64,000 bases of DNA from Terriglobia bacterium (GCA_020072585.1 JAIQGL010000006.1:1-64000); one strand, 5' to 3'; shown: positions 26,382-36,834, counted from the first letter of the stretch. The notes: generated by a model not told the origin, from the letters alone. Program-made: numbers and translations.

Positions 26382-27659
26382 TTACTGGATATTCACCGGC
26401 TTGGACACGATGTTGTACTGGCCCTTGCTGTTCTGTGCCGTAACAGTAATCACATTGTCACCCGTGGGCAGTGGGTTGGTGAAATGGTGGAACGCGCCGT
26501 CGCTCCCCACCACAGCCTCCTGTCCGTTCACCAGCACGCGCGCATTCGGCTCAGTATGGCCCTTCACTTCAAATACGTGGCCAAGCTGCACAAAATCGCT
26601 CACCTCCAGCGCCAGCAGTCCGTTGCCTTTGGGCACAACCGTAAACTTATAGACTTCGCTTTCAATGGACTCTTTGCCGTCCTGCCCAATCGACCGGACC
26701 ACCCAGTAATAGGGCCCTTCCTGAAGATTCGTGACCAGAACCTGCGTTGCCGATTTCCTGTCATCCACTCCCGGCCCGACGAAGGAGGGGTTCCGGTTGA
26801 TCTTGATGTGGTATTCCCGCACATTGTCCACTGGCGCCCAGGAAAAGGTCACGCCTTTGGTGTTTTGGTCCACAAACACGTTCTGCATGGGCGGAGGAGA
26901 AATCAAAGTGGGTGGCTGTAACTCCTTTGTCTTGATCATTCCTTTGGTGTCGCTGTGGAATGAAGCTTTGGTGTAACTCTCCAGTGGGACCGTCTGGCCT
27001 TCACGCGTTACTTCACCGGATCCCTTCTTTACCAGGATCTCATGCTGGTCAGCATGAATATCATTCACCACCTCCGCTGAGCTCTCCGCAGCGATGGTGG
27101 CGGTGGCGTCGCCCACAATTACCTGCGATTTCGATCCGCTATTCAGCGCCGAGGTAGCCAGATCAACCTTACCGGTGGTTACCTGGACAGCCACCTTGGT
27201 TTGCTGCGCTGAGTTCACCGAGTTTTCCTGGATCGTAATGAGCGAACCCGGCTTTACCGTGTAGTTCGTGCCATCGGTAAATACCACCTTGGCCAGACCT
27301 TCGGGAGACGTCTGCACTACATCGCCTCTCTCCAGCGCCAGGGAGTAATCCGCAACCACCCATGTATTGGTGCTCGACTTGCGAACGCGTACATTGCCGT
27401 CAATGTTGGTGAAATGGGCCTGCTGCGGCCCGGCTTCCGGTGTAGATCCGTTCCCCGTTCCGCTGGAAACGCCCATCTTTGCCAGGACTTTCCCCAGACC
27501 AATCTGGCTGGAGAGAATCACCCTGTTCGCGGTATCGGGAAATGCGAAATACATCACTACGCCGGCAAGCAAAAGTACGCCAAACATCCCCATGAGCACA
27601 CTGCGATAGGTGATGGTGACGTAAGAAATCTGAAATGCGGATTTTCGCTTTTGCGCCAC
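26382..27659 (-). CDS. FecR-domain membrane-anchored protein with Ig/Fn3-like repeats
   Basis: The start is a GTG preceded by AAGGC. The 425-residue product has a basic N-terminus, one transmembrane helix (about 21-41, SVLMGMFGVLLLAGVVMYF), a FecR-type domain (about 75-180: VRKSSTNTWVVAD, LERGDVVQTSPEGLAKVVF, KPGSLITIQEN), a fibronectin-III-like domain (about 260-345) and a C-terminal Ig-like domain (about 350-425: VKGHTEPNARVLVNGQEAVV). The bulk would face the periplasm. FecR domains usually transduce signals to ECF sigma factors, but none is nearby, so this is more likely a structural or cell-surface protein. It lies downstream of, and divergent from, the nucleotide-sugar dehydrogenase. Confidence 0.8.
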   Translation of the reverse strand: MAQKRKSAFQISYVTITYRSVLMGMFGVLLLAGVVMYFAFPDTANRVILSSQIGLGKVLAKMGVSSGTGNGSTPEAGPQQAHFTNIDGNVRVRKSSTNTWVVADYSLALERGDVVQTSPEGLAKVVFTDGTNYTVKPGSLITIQENSVNSAQQTKVAVQVTTGKVDLATSALNSGSKSQVIVGDATATIAAESSAEVVNDIHADQHEILVKKGSGEVTREGQTVPLESYTKASFHSDTKGMIKTKELQPPTLISPPPMQNVFVDQNTKGVTFSWAPVDNVREYHIKINRNPSFVGPGVDDRKSATQVLVTNLQEGPYYWVVRSIGQDGKESIESEVYKFTVVPKGNGLLALEVSDFVQLGHVFEVKGHTEPNARVLVNGQEAVVGSDGAFHHFTNPLPTGDNVITVTAQNSKGQYNIVSKPVNIQ

Positions 27660-27898
27660 TGCCTTGAACTGTGGGGAGTTTCCAGTGGCTACAGATTATC
27701 ACAATCTCAGCGGCCTCTAGATTTGGGTCCCCAATACCCTGACTAAGGTGTTCTCCAGTACTCTGCCATTTCGGTCAAAACCCCCGTCAAATCAGTAATT
27801 AAAGCAGAAACCGCCTCCGCTGGCAGTAGCCATGTTGGTTCTGGCAGCCACCACAAGGTCATGGACCTCTACCCTGCCCCGCCACCGGATTGCACAGA

Positions 27899-29290
27899 AT
27901 GGCCTTCAGGCCCCAAAATCAAATGATGCCATCTCCAACTGGACCCCGCTCTCAGACTCACGAACAGTTGCTCTCGCGCATTCAGGCGCGCACCGCAAAG
28001 ATCGGAATCATCGGGCTCGGCTACGTGGGTCTGCCTTTGACCCTGCTCTTCACTGAAGCAGGTTTTCCTGTCACCGGGTTTGATATCGACCCGGAAAAAG
28101 TAAAGGCCCTGAATAATTGCCGGTCGTATATTTACCGGATCCCAGAAACCGAGATCGCCGCTGCCGCCGCCAAGGGTTTCTGGGCCACCGATGAATACAC
28201 ACACGTCAAAGACATGGACGCTGTCATCATCTGTGTTCCTACACCACTGAATGAATACCACGAGCCCGATCTCAGCTATATTCGCGACACCGCCAAAGCC
28301 ATCGCACCTCATGTGCACTCAGGACAGTTGGTTGTTCTGGAAAGTACAACCTATCCCGGAACAACAGAAGAAGTTCTGGTGCCGGTCATCGAAGGGGGAA
28401 ATACAGCCGGCCTCAAAGTCGCGTGTGGCGAGCAGGATGATCCGGCGAAAACTTTTATGGTGGCCTTTTCTCCCGAGCGTGAAGATCCGGGCAATGACAC
28501 GGTGGCGCGCAAAGATATTCCTAAGGTCATCGGCGGCATGAATCCGGCTGCTTCAGAGATTGCCGGCGCCGTTTACAACTCAATTTTCAATCGCGTTGTT
28601 CCTGTTTCCGGTCCTGCGGTGGCGGAGATGACCAAACTGCTGGAGAATATTTATCGTTGCGTGAACATTGCTCTGGTCAATGAACTCAAGATGCTCTGCC
28701 TGCGCATGGGCATCAATATCTGGGAAGTTATCGGCGCGGCATCCACCAAGCCTTTCGGCTTCCAGCCCTTCTATCCCGGACCCGGGCTCGGCGGGCACTG
28801 CATCCCCGTTGATCCGTTTTATCTTTCCTGGAAGGCCAAGGAGTTTGACTTCCATACGCGCTTCATCGAACTGGCCGGTGAAATCAACAGCGCAATGCCC
28901 TATAACGTCGTCGATGCCGTAACCGCCGCTCTCAACCAGCACAAAAAAGCGCTGAACGGATCCAAAGTCCTGGTGCTGGGCGTGGCTTACAAACGTGACA
29001 TCGATGATCTGCGCGAGTCGCCGGCATTGACCATCATTGAAGAGCTGCAACGCCGCGGCGCCGATGTTTCTTATAACGACCCCTATTTCCCCAAAGTCGG
29101 TCGCGGACGAAAATACAACCTGCAAATGACCTGCGCTCCACTGGAGAAACTTGGCCAGCACGACTGCGTGCTCATCGTGACCGACCATACGGATTACGAC
29201 TACAAAAAAATCGTGGCTGAATCAAAGCTCGTGGTGGACACGCGCAATGCGACGAAGGGAATCACGTCAGCGAAGATTGTGCATTGTTAG
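27899..29290 (+). CDS. UDP-N-acetylglucosamine/UDP-sugar 6-dehydrogenase (WbpA-like)
   Basis: This NAD-dependent enzyme would oxidise C6 of a UDP-hexose to the uronic acid for surface polysaccharide synthesis. The N-terminal Rossmann domain has GIIGLGYVGLPLTLLF (GxGxxG) and the signature VPTPLNEYHEPDLSYI, ESTTYPGTTEE and FSPEREDPGN. The last three favour the WbpA/TviB group acting on N-acetylated sugars over plain UDP-glucose dehydrogenase. The catalytic cysteine is in GPGLGGHCIPVDPFYL. The C-terminal domain holds GVAYKRDIDDLRESP. I use the first ATG (27899); ATGs at 27923 and 27926 are equally possible because no clear ribosome-binding site decides. It is isolated on the plus strand. Confidence 0.92.
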   Translation: MAFRPQNQMMPSPTGPRSQTHEQLLSRIQARTAKIGIIGLGYVGLPLTLLFTEAGFPVTGFDIDPEKVKALNNCRSYIYRIPETEIAAAAAKGFWATDEYTHVKDMDAVIICVPTPLNEYHEPDLSYIRDTAKAIAPHVHSGQLVVLESTTYPGTTEEVLVPVIEGGNTAGLKVACGEQDDPAKTFMVAFSPEREDPGNDTVARKDIPKVIGGMNPAASEIAGAVYNSIFNRVVPVSGPAVAEMTKLLENIYRCVNIALVNELKMLCLRMGINIWEVIGAASTKPFGFQPFYPGPGLGGHCIPVDPFYLSWKAKEFDFHTRFIELAGEINSAMPYNVVDAVTAALNQHKKALNGSKVLVLGVAYKRDIDDLRESPALTIIEELQRRGADVSYNDPYFPKVGRGRKYNLQMTCAPLEKLGQHDCVLIVTDHTDYDYKKIVAESKLVVDTRNATKGITSAKIVHC

Positions 29291-29483
29291 GAGCTTCTTC
29301 TTGAACCCCGAGCGTAGCGAGGGGCCCCTATAGTAACCATGGAGCCCCGTCACAAAGACAATGAGCTGTGCCTCACCTATAGACAGGCAAGTTCTTAGCT
29401 GCGGACATCGGTCTTTACGGAGCGCGAGTGTTATGACGATAGGGATCTCTCGCTTCGCTCGAGACTTTGGAAAACCTGACTGC

Positions 29484-30734
<1,251 letters not shown>

Positions 30735-30819
30735 TTGTCACCTACGGGAGTTTTACGACTGATTAGGAAGGATTGCTTTGAATCAGAGGCGAGAACTACA
30801 CCCCCAGAAAACCTGAGGG

Positions 30820-30853
30820 CCCGCCAGGCAGCCTTGCCCGGCGGGATTTTTTT
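30820..30853 (+). terminator. Terminator-like hairpin on the plus strand between rho and rpoZ
   Basis: The plus strand has CCCGCCAGGCA-GCCT-TGCCCGGCGGG (30820-30845) followed by ATTTTTTTC. Stem and T-tract fit an intrinsic terminator in the plus direction, although both flanking genes are on the minus strand. On the minus strand no T-tract follows. Confidence 0.6.
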
Positions 30854-30866
30854 CAGGAAAGGTCTA

Positions 30867-31088
30867 TTATGCAGCGCGACGCTGCATTTGAGCAACTTTT
30901 TCAGCGTGTATTTCAATGACCGATTCCGCTTCGCCGGCCTTGCCGACCCGCACCAGCACGTCATTCATCGTTTCCTGGACTCGCGTGTTCGGCTTGTGAA
31001 ACTTACGCGTTGCCTTGGAGAGCAACTGGCACAATAGATAACGGTTCTTCACGGTATCAAGTGCGTGATATATCAAGTCAGATCTCAT
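30867..31088 (-). CDS. rpoZ: Probable RNA polymerase omega subunit
   Basis: The 73-residue protein starts MRSDLIYHALDTVKNRYLLC and continues QLLSKATRKFHKPNTRVQET. Its helical core (NRYLLCQLLSKATRKF) corresponds to the NR(Y/F)xLxxxxxxRAR core of omega subunits, and the length fits the small omega type. Omega helps assemble the beta' subunit. An AAGGAGA box lies 11 bases before the ATG. Its position just before rho and the lack of any better family support the call, but omega is short and weakly conserved. A small helical DNA- or RNA-binding protein is the alternative. Confidence 0.6.
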   Translation of the reverse strand: MRSDLIYHALDTVKNRYLLCQLLSKATRKFHKPNTRVQETMNDVLVRVGKAGEAESVIEIHAEKVAQMQRRAA

Positions 31089-31518
31089 GACTGTCTTTTC
31101 TCCTTATTATTAGTTCGCTAGTATGTTTGATTCCATTAATTACGAATGAATTCAAATCTTTACGGGTCAATCAGCACCGGGCACAGTGCAACACAAAATC
31201 TCTCTTGCCTCATTTATGAGGCAATATACATCTGATGTTATGGGAGTTACCAGAGACCCTTATGCGATTATTAGACGCACGAAGGGCTGTCTGAGTTGCT
31301 CTAATTGTTAACTTTGTCTGAAAGTGGCGACTCGGGACAAAGTCAGGTACGAACCCATCCGTTAAGACGTTATACGGTAAACGGCAATTGGCTAAACGTC
31401 AAGATTTTTTTACAGCCTACCCTGAATACTAAGTCCTTATTTTTCTTATAATTTACCTTAGGAATAAGCCCTTAGGTAACGCTTTCTTGTAGTTATCCCT
31501 ATTTTTTGAGGTTTCTGA
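31089..31518. other. 430-bp AT-rich divergent regulatory region
   Basis: This gap separates the divergently transcribed rpoZ-like and DinB genes and is clearly richer in A/T than its surroundings. It holds a palindrome CCTCATTTATGAGG (about 31207-31220). No coding frame or known RNA is recognised. It should hold the promoters of both genes, but I cannot assign them confidently. Confidence 0.5.
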
Positions 31519-32043
31519 ATGACTGATCCCCGCTATCCCATTGGCCGTTATACCCCTGACCCTAATCCAACTCCGGAGACACGCAACCGTCATATCGACC
31601 AGATTGCCGGCCTGCCTGCTCGCATGCGCCAGGCCGTTGCCGGACTGAAAACAGACCAGATCGATACCCCCTATCGGGACGGGGGATGGACTGTCCGCCA
31701 GGTCGTCCACCACGTTTCAGACAGCCACATGAATGCCTATATCCGCTTTAAATGGGCGATGACCGAAGATGCGCCCACCATCAAGGCCTATGAAGAGAGC
31801 GAATGGGCCAAGCTGAAAGACTCCCAGCTCACCCCCGCGGAAGTTTCAGTCTCCCTGATTGAATCGCTGCATGCACGCTGGACCGTGCTTCTTCGGTCCA
31901 TGACAGCAGAAGACTTTCAGCGCAGATTCATCCATCCGGATTCGGGGCCACACGATGTAGATTGGCTGCTCAGCCTTTATAGCTGGCATGGAAACCACCA
32001 CCTGGCGCACATCACAGGTCTGCGGGAGCGGATGAAGTGGTGA
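31519..32043 (+). CDS. DinB/YfiT family putative metal-dependent thiol transferase
   Basis: The 174-residue protein is a four-helix-bundle DinB-superfamily member close to YfiT/BstA. It begins DPRYPIGRYTPDPNPTPETR, which is characteristic of that subgroup. The three metal-binding histidines are in VRQVVHHVSDSHMNAY and in YSWHGNHHLAHI. BstA conjugates bacillithiol to electrophiles in Firmicutes; which thiol is used here, or whether the enzyme is a hydrolase, is unknown. A GAGG box precedes the start. It stands alone on the plus strand. Confidence 0.9.
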   Translation: MTDPRYPIGRYTPDPNPTPETRNRHIDQIAGLPARMRQAVAGLKTDQIDTPYRDGGWTVRQVVHHVSDSHMNAYIRFKWAMTEDAPTIKAYEESEWAKLKDSQLTPAEVSVSLIESLHARWTVLLRSMTAEDFQRRFIHPDSGPHDVDWLLSLYSWHGNHHLAHITGLRERMKW

Positions 32044-32049
32044 GAAAAA

Positions 32050-32281
32050 TTTGGTAAATGCGTAATTTTGTAATTTGGTAAACGGCAACAAGCCATCCGG
32101 ATTCAGGCACGAACTTCCGCCGCGAATCAACGCGAAAAACGCGAATCTAATTCTGGATTCGTGTTCATTCGCGAAAATTCGCGGCTAGTGTCTTGGGGGG
32201 GCGGCGCAATGGAAAAGGGTAATCTGAGAAATTTGCTTCTCAAATTACCCAATTACCAATTTACTAATTTACGAATTGTGT
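32050..32281. repeat. Inverted AT-rich repeat pair flanking a family B element
   Basis: AATTTGGTAAATGCGTAATT then TTGTAATTTGGTAA (32048-32083) is answered by the inverted AAATTACCCAATTACCAATT then TACTAATTTACGAATT (32241-32278). Between them lies the family B copy. The whole 238-bp gap between the DinB and lipase-like genes is therefore made of repeats. Confidence 0.55.
32119..32185. repeat. Family B palindromic intergenic repeat
   Basis: It starts GCCGCGAATCAACGCGAA, contains GGATTCGTGTTCATTCGCGA and ends AAATTCGCGGC. It is closely similar to 12085-12149. Confidence 0.8.
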
Positions 32282-34483
32282 TTACGGAAGATACCCCAGG
32301 TCCTCCGGCAATGCTGCTGCTATTGGTGTCTCAAAAAGCGGAGGCACATTGGCTGGGAGCAAACCCACGCTGTCCGGATCAATCGTGATCGCTCCATCGC
32401 TGGCAAAAAACACGCCGATTTGAATCTGCGGTTCAACGGCAATCGGCCTTGGCAGCGAGGTCAGGAACGTATGCGGATTGTTCAGTCCCAGACCCAGCGG
32501 GAAAGCGATGTCATTGCGATAGAACGTGGTACGGTCCGCCAGGTCGCCGGAACGAATCAGGGCTGTCGCCGTAGGATTCGGCACGGTCTTGTCGCCACGG
32601 GCAAACTGTACGATTACGGACTTCGCCAAGTCGCCAGGAAGGGGGGATTTCCGGATGAACGGGGCCCAGGCCACGGGATCACCGGCCTGTGCCAGCCAGC
32701 GGCTGGTATCTTCCACCGTCTGAATGGCAATGGCGCCCGGAACGTTGTTGGTGACCGGAGGCAGGTTGCGCAACGGGCTGTTGTCATTGAAGAAGATCGG
32801 TGGGCCGGCGTTGAGCAGAGACGGTACGCGCACTGAGAGGGCCTGGGTCAGCAAGAGCTGGAATGACGGGCTCAAACGGACGATATCAATGATCGGTCCG
32901 CCTGGCACGTTTGGCACGCCGGCACGGACATCCGGCTCAATACCAAGGAAAATAGTGCCATAAATGCCGCCGAAGGACTGGCCCGCATAATAGATGCGGT
33001 TGGGATCCAGGTCCTGAAGTCCATCGCCGTTGACATCGATTCCGCCCTGAATGGCGCGGACCAGTTGCATCAGATCGGCCACGGTCTGCTGCAACGCATC
33101 GCGCGAACCGATGGTGCCCTGCGGGCTCAGCACAAATGTAGAGGAGCCTTCTGCACTGGTGATTTGGCCATTGCCGTCCTGATCAAAGCCGCGGCCGCCT
33201 TCAGGAAGCGTGACAGACGTGGTGCCCTGCTGTACCGTCAGAGTGCTGTTAGGGCCAAAGCCATGGCCAACCACGTTAATGGCAATGCTGGCAATTCCGT
33301 TGTGCGCCAGCGTGGAAGCTATGGCAAACGGCGCGCCCTGCTTGCTGTCAGTAAATCCATGGCCAAAAATCGCCACCGGCCAGCCATTCGTCGGACGCGG
33401 ACCGGAGGGGATGAACAGATTGAAGAATATCTCTTCACTTCCCTGCGAAGGTACGCTGTGCCGTGTGGGAACCGCGGGAATAAAGACGCCGGCGTTCTGC
33501 CAGTGCTGCCCCGTAAACTTGCCAAAGGCCAGAGTGGAAATTGATCCGGGGAAAACCTGCAGGGCGCCAAGCGCCGCGTTCAGGCTGGTTGGGACCAACG
33601 GGCCCACTGTCAACGCCTGCACGTTCCAGGTCAGTCCAGTAACGGTATTCAGCGGGAACACCGTCTTCTCGCCGCCGCTGCCAAGATTAAAGTTCGCTGC
33701 CGGGGAAGCTGCGGCCTTGATCTGCTCGCGGATGCTCCGCAACGTGGCGGTTGCGCTCTCCGTGGTGAAAAAGCTGGCTGCGGCGATATTTCTCCGCGAG
33801 AGGCCAAGCTCTTCAAGCACGTCTCCTGACAACACCCTTTTCAGCGCTTGACGATAGGCCTTGAGCAATGCGTCTTTGGTTTGTCCGAAATTATCGTCGC
33901 GACGAAAATCGGCAAAGTCATCGGACGCAGCGATTGGGTTCCCCGCCGCATCATGCACGCCCGTGGTGACGATCAGCGCATAGTTGGAGTCTTCGTCCAG
34001 ATGGTCGTTTGACTCCGCAAACAGCGTCAGGCTGGCCGGGTCCCACACAATCTGGTTGATTCCAATGACATGGGGCCGGAAATGTTCAAACTCTTCTTCT
34101 CCACGCAACCCGCGGCCCGGCAGCTTGATCAGAAACACGGTCTTGCTGTTGACCGTATTCACGTCAATCGCGCCGTCAAAAGGAATGGAGAGGCGCGGCT
34201 GTAGATTAAAGCCGTCCAGCTGGTTCACCAGCGCAAGATCGGCGCAGTCAGATGGGTTTGTGGCACAGTTCGGTAAAGGCATGCTCACGCGCAAACCGGT
34301 AAGCTGATGGGAATCCAGCACGGTAAAGCGGTCACTGGGGAACGGAGACTGCGTATTCGATTGCAAGTTAAAGAGTGGATGCGTGGCGGCAGCGGCTAGC
34401 GCGGGCGTCAATAAGACAGCCGCGGCCAGCAAAGCAATAGCGCGGCGAACAAATGAATATTTTTCAGTGAGGGTCGTATGCAT
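32282..34483 (-). CDS. Secreted alpha/beta hydrolase, extracellular lipase-like
   Basis: The 733-residue precursor has a signal peptide (RRAIALLAAAVLLTPALAAAA). Its N-terminal region resembles the Ig-like part of VolA/Pla-1-type lipases (SPFPSDRFTV, RLSIPFDGAIDVNTVNSKTV). The C-terminal alpha/beta-hydrolase domain has the oxyanion-side motif AIFGHGFTDSKQG (about 370) and the nucleophile elbow YYAGQSFGGIYGT with Ser near residue 500. A GGAGG box lies upstream. It would act outside the cytoplasm on an ester or lipid. The substrate is not deducible. An interior EF-hand-like DQDGNGQITSAEG (about 430) and DVNGDGLQDLDPN (about 480) suggest calcium sites. Confidence 0.75.
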   Translation of the reverse strand: MHTTLTEKYSFVRRAIALLAAAVLLTPALAAAATHPLFNLQSNTQSPFPSDRFTVLDSHQLTGLRVSMPLPNCATNPSDCADLALVNQLDGFNLQPRLSIPFDGAIDVNTVNSKTVFLIKLPGRGLRGEEEFEHFRPHVIGINQIVWDPASLTLFAESNDHLDEDSNYALIVTTGVHDAAGNPIAASDDFADFRRDDNFGQTKDALLKAYRQALKRVLSGDVLEELGLSRRNIAAASFFTTESATATLRSIREQIKAAASPAANFNLGSGGEKTVFPLNTVTGLTWNVQALTVGPLVPTSLNAALGALQVFPGSISTLAFGKFTGQHWQNAGVFIPAVPTRHSVPSQGSEEIFFNLFIPSGPRPTNGWPVAIFGHGFTDSKQGAPFAIASTLAHNGIASIAINVVGHGFGPNSTLTVQQGTTSVTLPEGGRGFDQDGNGQITSAEGSSTFVLSPQGTIGSRDALQQTVADLMQLVRAIQGGIDVNGDGLQDLDPNRIYYAGQSFGGIYGTIFLGIEPDVRAGVPNVPGGPIIDIVRLSPSFQLLLTQALSVRVPSLLNAGPPIFFNDNSPLRNLPPVTNNVPGAIAIQTVEDTSRWLAQAGDPVAWAPFIRKSPLPGDLAKSVIVQFARGDKTVPNPTATALIRSGDLADRTTFYRNDIAFPLGLGLNNPHTFLTSLPRPIAVEPQIQIGVFFASDGAITIDPDSVGLLPANVPPLFETPIAAALPEDLGYLP

Positions 34484-34597
34484 GGCGGTAGAGTACCTCC
34501 AGGGGGAGTTGCACAGGGGCAGTCGAACACCTTAGACCTTACGAAAAGGCTTGTCAATGGCTGCGTTCGTGAATTTTACCGGACTTGCCCACCGCGT

Positions 34598-34906
34598 CTA
34601 TTTACCAAACTTATCAACGATCATTCCTATGACTGATCCGCCAATAGCACCCAGGATAATAATCGGAGCGTAAGCCTTGGTAATCACAGCGTCCGCCAGG
34701 CTGAGAAGCACGCCGATAACCACCCCTGAAACCCATCCCGGCCAGGGCAGATTCACGGCGCCAAGAACGAAGCCAATACTGAACCGGTTAAGAAAAGCGC
34801 CTAGTAGGGCGGCACGCTTGTCAGGAAAGGAAAGCGGGATCATCGATGCCGCCGAGAGCACTCCATAAACCAGACCACACACTATACCCAAAGATAAACG
34901 CGCCAT
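34598..34906 (-). CDS. Small conserved membrane protein (102 aa)
   Basis: The start at 34906 (MARLSLGIVCGLVYGVLS) is preceded by GGAGAGGGG. The frame further upstream is the wrong-frame reading of the zinc-ribbon gene next door. The product has three to four hydrophobic segments separated by glycine-rich turns (LGIVCGLVYGVLSAAS, FSIGFVLGAVNL, WVSGVVIGVLLSLADAV, APIIILGAIGGSVIGMIVD). The glycine-zipper pattern suggests helix packing or a small channel-like assembly. No named family is recognised with certainty. It lies 29 bp after the DUF1272 gene, so the two are probably co-transcribed. Confidence 0.7.
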   Translation of the reverse strand: MARLSLGIVCGLVYGVLSAASMIPLSFPDKRAALLGAFLNRFSIGFVLGAVNLPWPGWVSGVVIGVLLSLADAVITKAYAPIIILGAIGGSVIGMIVDKFGK

Positions 34907-34935
34907 CACTACCCCTCTCCACGATTGCGGAAAAA

Positions 34936-35109
34936 CTACTTTCTTTTCGGACGCCGCAACAGCTCTCCACTGCAATTCGGACAGACGTTTTTCATCTCTC
35001 CCGCGCAGCTCTCGCAAAAGGTGCACTCATAAGAGCAGATCATCGCCACGCCGGAGGCCGGCAATGGCTGATGGCATTTCTCGCATTCAGGTTTCATCTG
35101 TAGTGCCAT
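34936..35109 (-). CDS. DUF1272 zinc-ribbon protein (57 aa)
   Basis: This short gene reads MALQMKPECEKCHQPLPASG, then VAMICSYECTFCESC and NVCPNCSGELLRRPKRK. It matches the DUF1272 pattern MALEMRPNCExC...AMICSFECTFCxxCA...CPNCGGELVRRP. Eight cysteines in CxxC-type pairs should bind two zinc ions. The function of the family is unknown. The start has the in-frame ATG at 35109. The gene immediately precedes the small membrane protein at 34598-34906. Confidence 0.88.
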   Translation of the reverse strand: MALQMKPECEKCHQPLPASGVAMICSYECTFCESCAGEMKNVCPNCSGELLRRPKRK

Positions 35110-35140
35110 GGGTTTCGTCCTTTCTATCGAATATGGATGT

Positions 35141-36322
35141 TCATCCAGCGACCGGCAACAATCGCGCGGAGAGCGGCTTGTGCCACTTCACAGCCAGACT
35201 GGCCATGTCACCAATAATATTTTCAAGGTCGTGGAGAGAGATGTCGCCCGGCAGCGGAATTGCATCCAGCCCGGTGCTGCACACGGAAGAGTACGACATG
35301 AGCGAATCGCGGCTGACCGCGCCTGATTCCCATCGTTTTGCCAGCACGGAATCTTCCAGCACCGGCAACATCAACCCGCTATACCCTGCCTGCTGCACCG
35401 GCACACGCTTGACTGCGGTAGTAATGGTATAAGCAGCGCTCAGGCTTCCCGGCGAGCCAATCGGACTCTGCAAAAGCGACTCCAGCGCCGCGCCGATGGA
35501 GATATCCTTGAGCGGCACCGGCGTCAAATCGATGCCCTGATACCGCCAGCCGGTACTCGTCGCGACGCGATGCGCGATCTCCTCGACTTTTTTTGCCTCC
35601 TGGCCCAATGCCGCGGTCAACTGATCGCCAATCGAATTGAGATCGCCTTTGGCGGAGGCAAACACCTGCTGCACGAGATTGGCGGACTCCAGCCCAATGG
35701 CAAAGCCGTGTCCGGCGTCGGATGTATGTGAAACAGGAAAAAATGGCGCGACCGGCGGAGGAAACGCGCCTGCCGCAAAGTGGAAGTTGCCCTCGCTATG
35801 CTCGGTGTGCTCTTCCAGATACTTGATCACGCGCGCGGCGGCGCGAACGCCGTTCCAATGGATTCCCGCATCGTCAGCCACTGCCACAAAACCGTTAATG
35901 GTCTGCGTTTCCGCCAGGATGCGCGCCAGCAAATCCGCCTGTTTAGGATCATCCGAATCCTTGCTCATGGCCGGGCCAATGTCCGGCGTAAATTCCTCCT
36001 GCTGCGCCAGCTTGTCAAAGGCGCGGAAGAATTCAAGAGCCTGCTCCGCGGTCAACCCTTTGGTAAATTCAGGAAACGGCTGCGTGGTAATGCGGATGGT
36101 CTCAACCTCATAACCTGCCTTGGTTAACGCAGTTTTAGCTGCGCGTAACATCTTGAGCGCCTCGGCTACCTGGGTTTGATAGTTGGCGCGGTCCAGCCGG
36201 ACAAATGCGGTGACTGTGCGAACCTTGGGTAGCAAAGGCGGGGTCGGCTGAGGAGTCTGAGTGTGGCCCGCTGCGGCGGCGAGCAACATGAGTATCAGAG
36301 CAGCGGACAATCGCTTGTGCAT
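35141..36322 (-). CDS. DUF711 family protein with signal peptide
   Basis: The 393-residue precursor starts with a signal peptide (LSAALILMLLAAAAGHTQ). The mature part begins KVRTVTAFVRLDRANYQTQV and continues through KAGYEVETIRITTQPFPE. This is the opening of DUF711 (UPF0210-like) proteins, followed by NGFVAVADDAGIHW and the glycine-poor IGLESANLV region. Most DUF711 proteins are cytosolic and of unknown function; export to the periplasm is notable. The C-terminal third (LMSYSSVCSTGLDAIPLPGD) is conserved-looking with one cysteine. It is upstream of the DUF1272 gene with 31 bp between them. Confidence 0.7.
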   Translation of the reverse strand: MHKRLSAALILMLLAAAAGHTQTPQPTPPLLPKVRTVTAFVRLDRANYQTQVAEALKMLRAAKTALTKAGYEVETIRITTQPFPEFTKGLTAEQALEFFRAFDKLAQQEEFTPDIGPAMSKDSDDPKQADLLARILAETQTINGFVAVADDAGIHWNGVRAAARVIKYLEEHTEHSEGNFHFAAGAFPPPVAPFFPVSHTSDAGHGFAIGLESANLVQQVFASAKGDLNSIGDQLTAALGQEAKKVEEIAHRVATSTGWRYQGIDLTPVPLKDISIGAALESLLQSPIGSPGSLSAAYTITTAVKRVPVQQAGYSGLMLPVLEDSVLAKRWESGAVSRDSLMSYSSVCSTGLDAIPLPGDISLHDLENIIGDMASLAVKWHKPLSARLLPVAG

Positions 36323-36369
36323 GCGCGGGATCTCCGCATCGCATTGTACACAAACGGCAACTTTTTGAA

Positions 36370-36726
36370 TTATTGCAGCAGTTCGGCGCTGTTGCAGTTT
36401 TTTACGATCATTTCCTGCACTTGAGCGCTGACCCGCGTAAACTCCAGCCCATAACGGAACCCTTCGCAGCTGCGGATCACCGCGTCAAACTTTGCTTCAG
36501 TGGACGTGTAGGGAAACGTAAGCTCCAGGCTCACGGTTGTGCCCACGGGAATGGTGCACGGAATATACGCGCCGATACCGCCCCTGCTCAGGTTGTTGGC
36601 GCGCCCGTAGGCAGAGTTGTTTTTCCCGTTGTTCAGGAATGAGACCTTCAGACGCACGTCAATTTTGTGGCGCATCCAACGCCTGTCCTCCGGGCCACTG
36701 TTAACTTGGGGCATAGGGAGTTCCAT
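36370..36726 (-). CDS. PilZ domain protein (118 aa)
   Basis: A single PilZ domain occupies residues 12-110. The cyclic-di-GMP-contacting arginines are plausible in RRWMRHKIDV (RxxxR) and the second motif reads NNLSRGGIGAYI, where Asn replaces the usual Asp of DxSxxG. It may therefore still bind the second messenger. It could couple cyclic-di-GMP level to surface or motility functions such as the type IV pili encoded at 5-11 kb. Two ATGs (36726 and 36714) are possible starts. Confidence 0.85.
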   Translation of the reverse strand: MELPMPQVNSGPEDRRWMRHKIDVRLKVSFLNNGKNNSAYGRANNLSRGGIGAYIPCTIPVGTTVSLELTFPYTSTEAKFDAVIRSCEGFRYGLEFTRVSAQVQEMIVKNCNSAELLQ

Positions 36727-36834
36727 TTTGAAATTGTTTTTCCGTCGTCTGCTTGTCTTGAGTATTCAGCAGTTTACTCAAAAACTTCAACGGTACAGTG
36801 GACAATGTACTTGTGCTGGCCGCTGGACCAGCTG

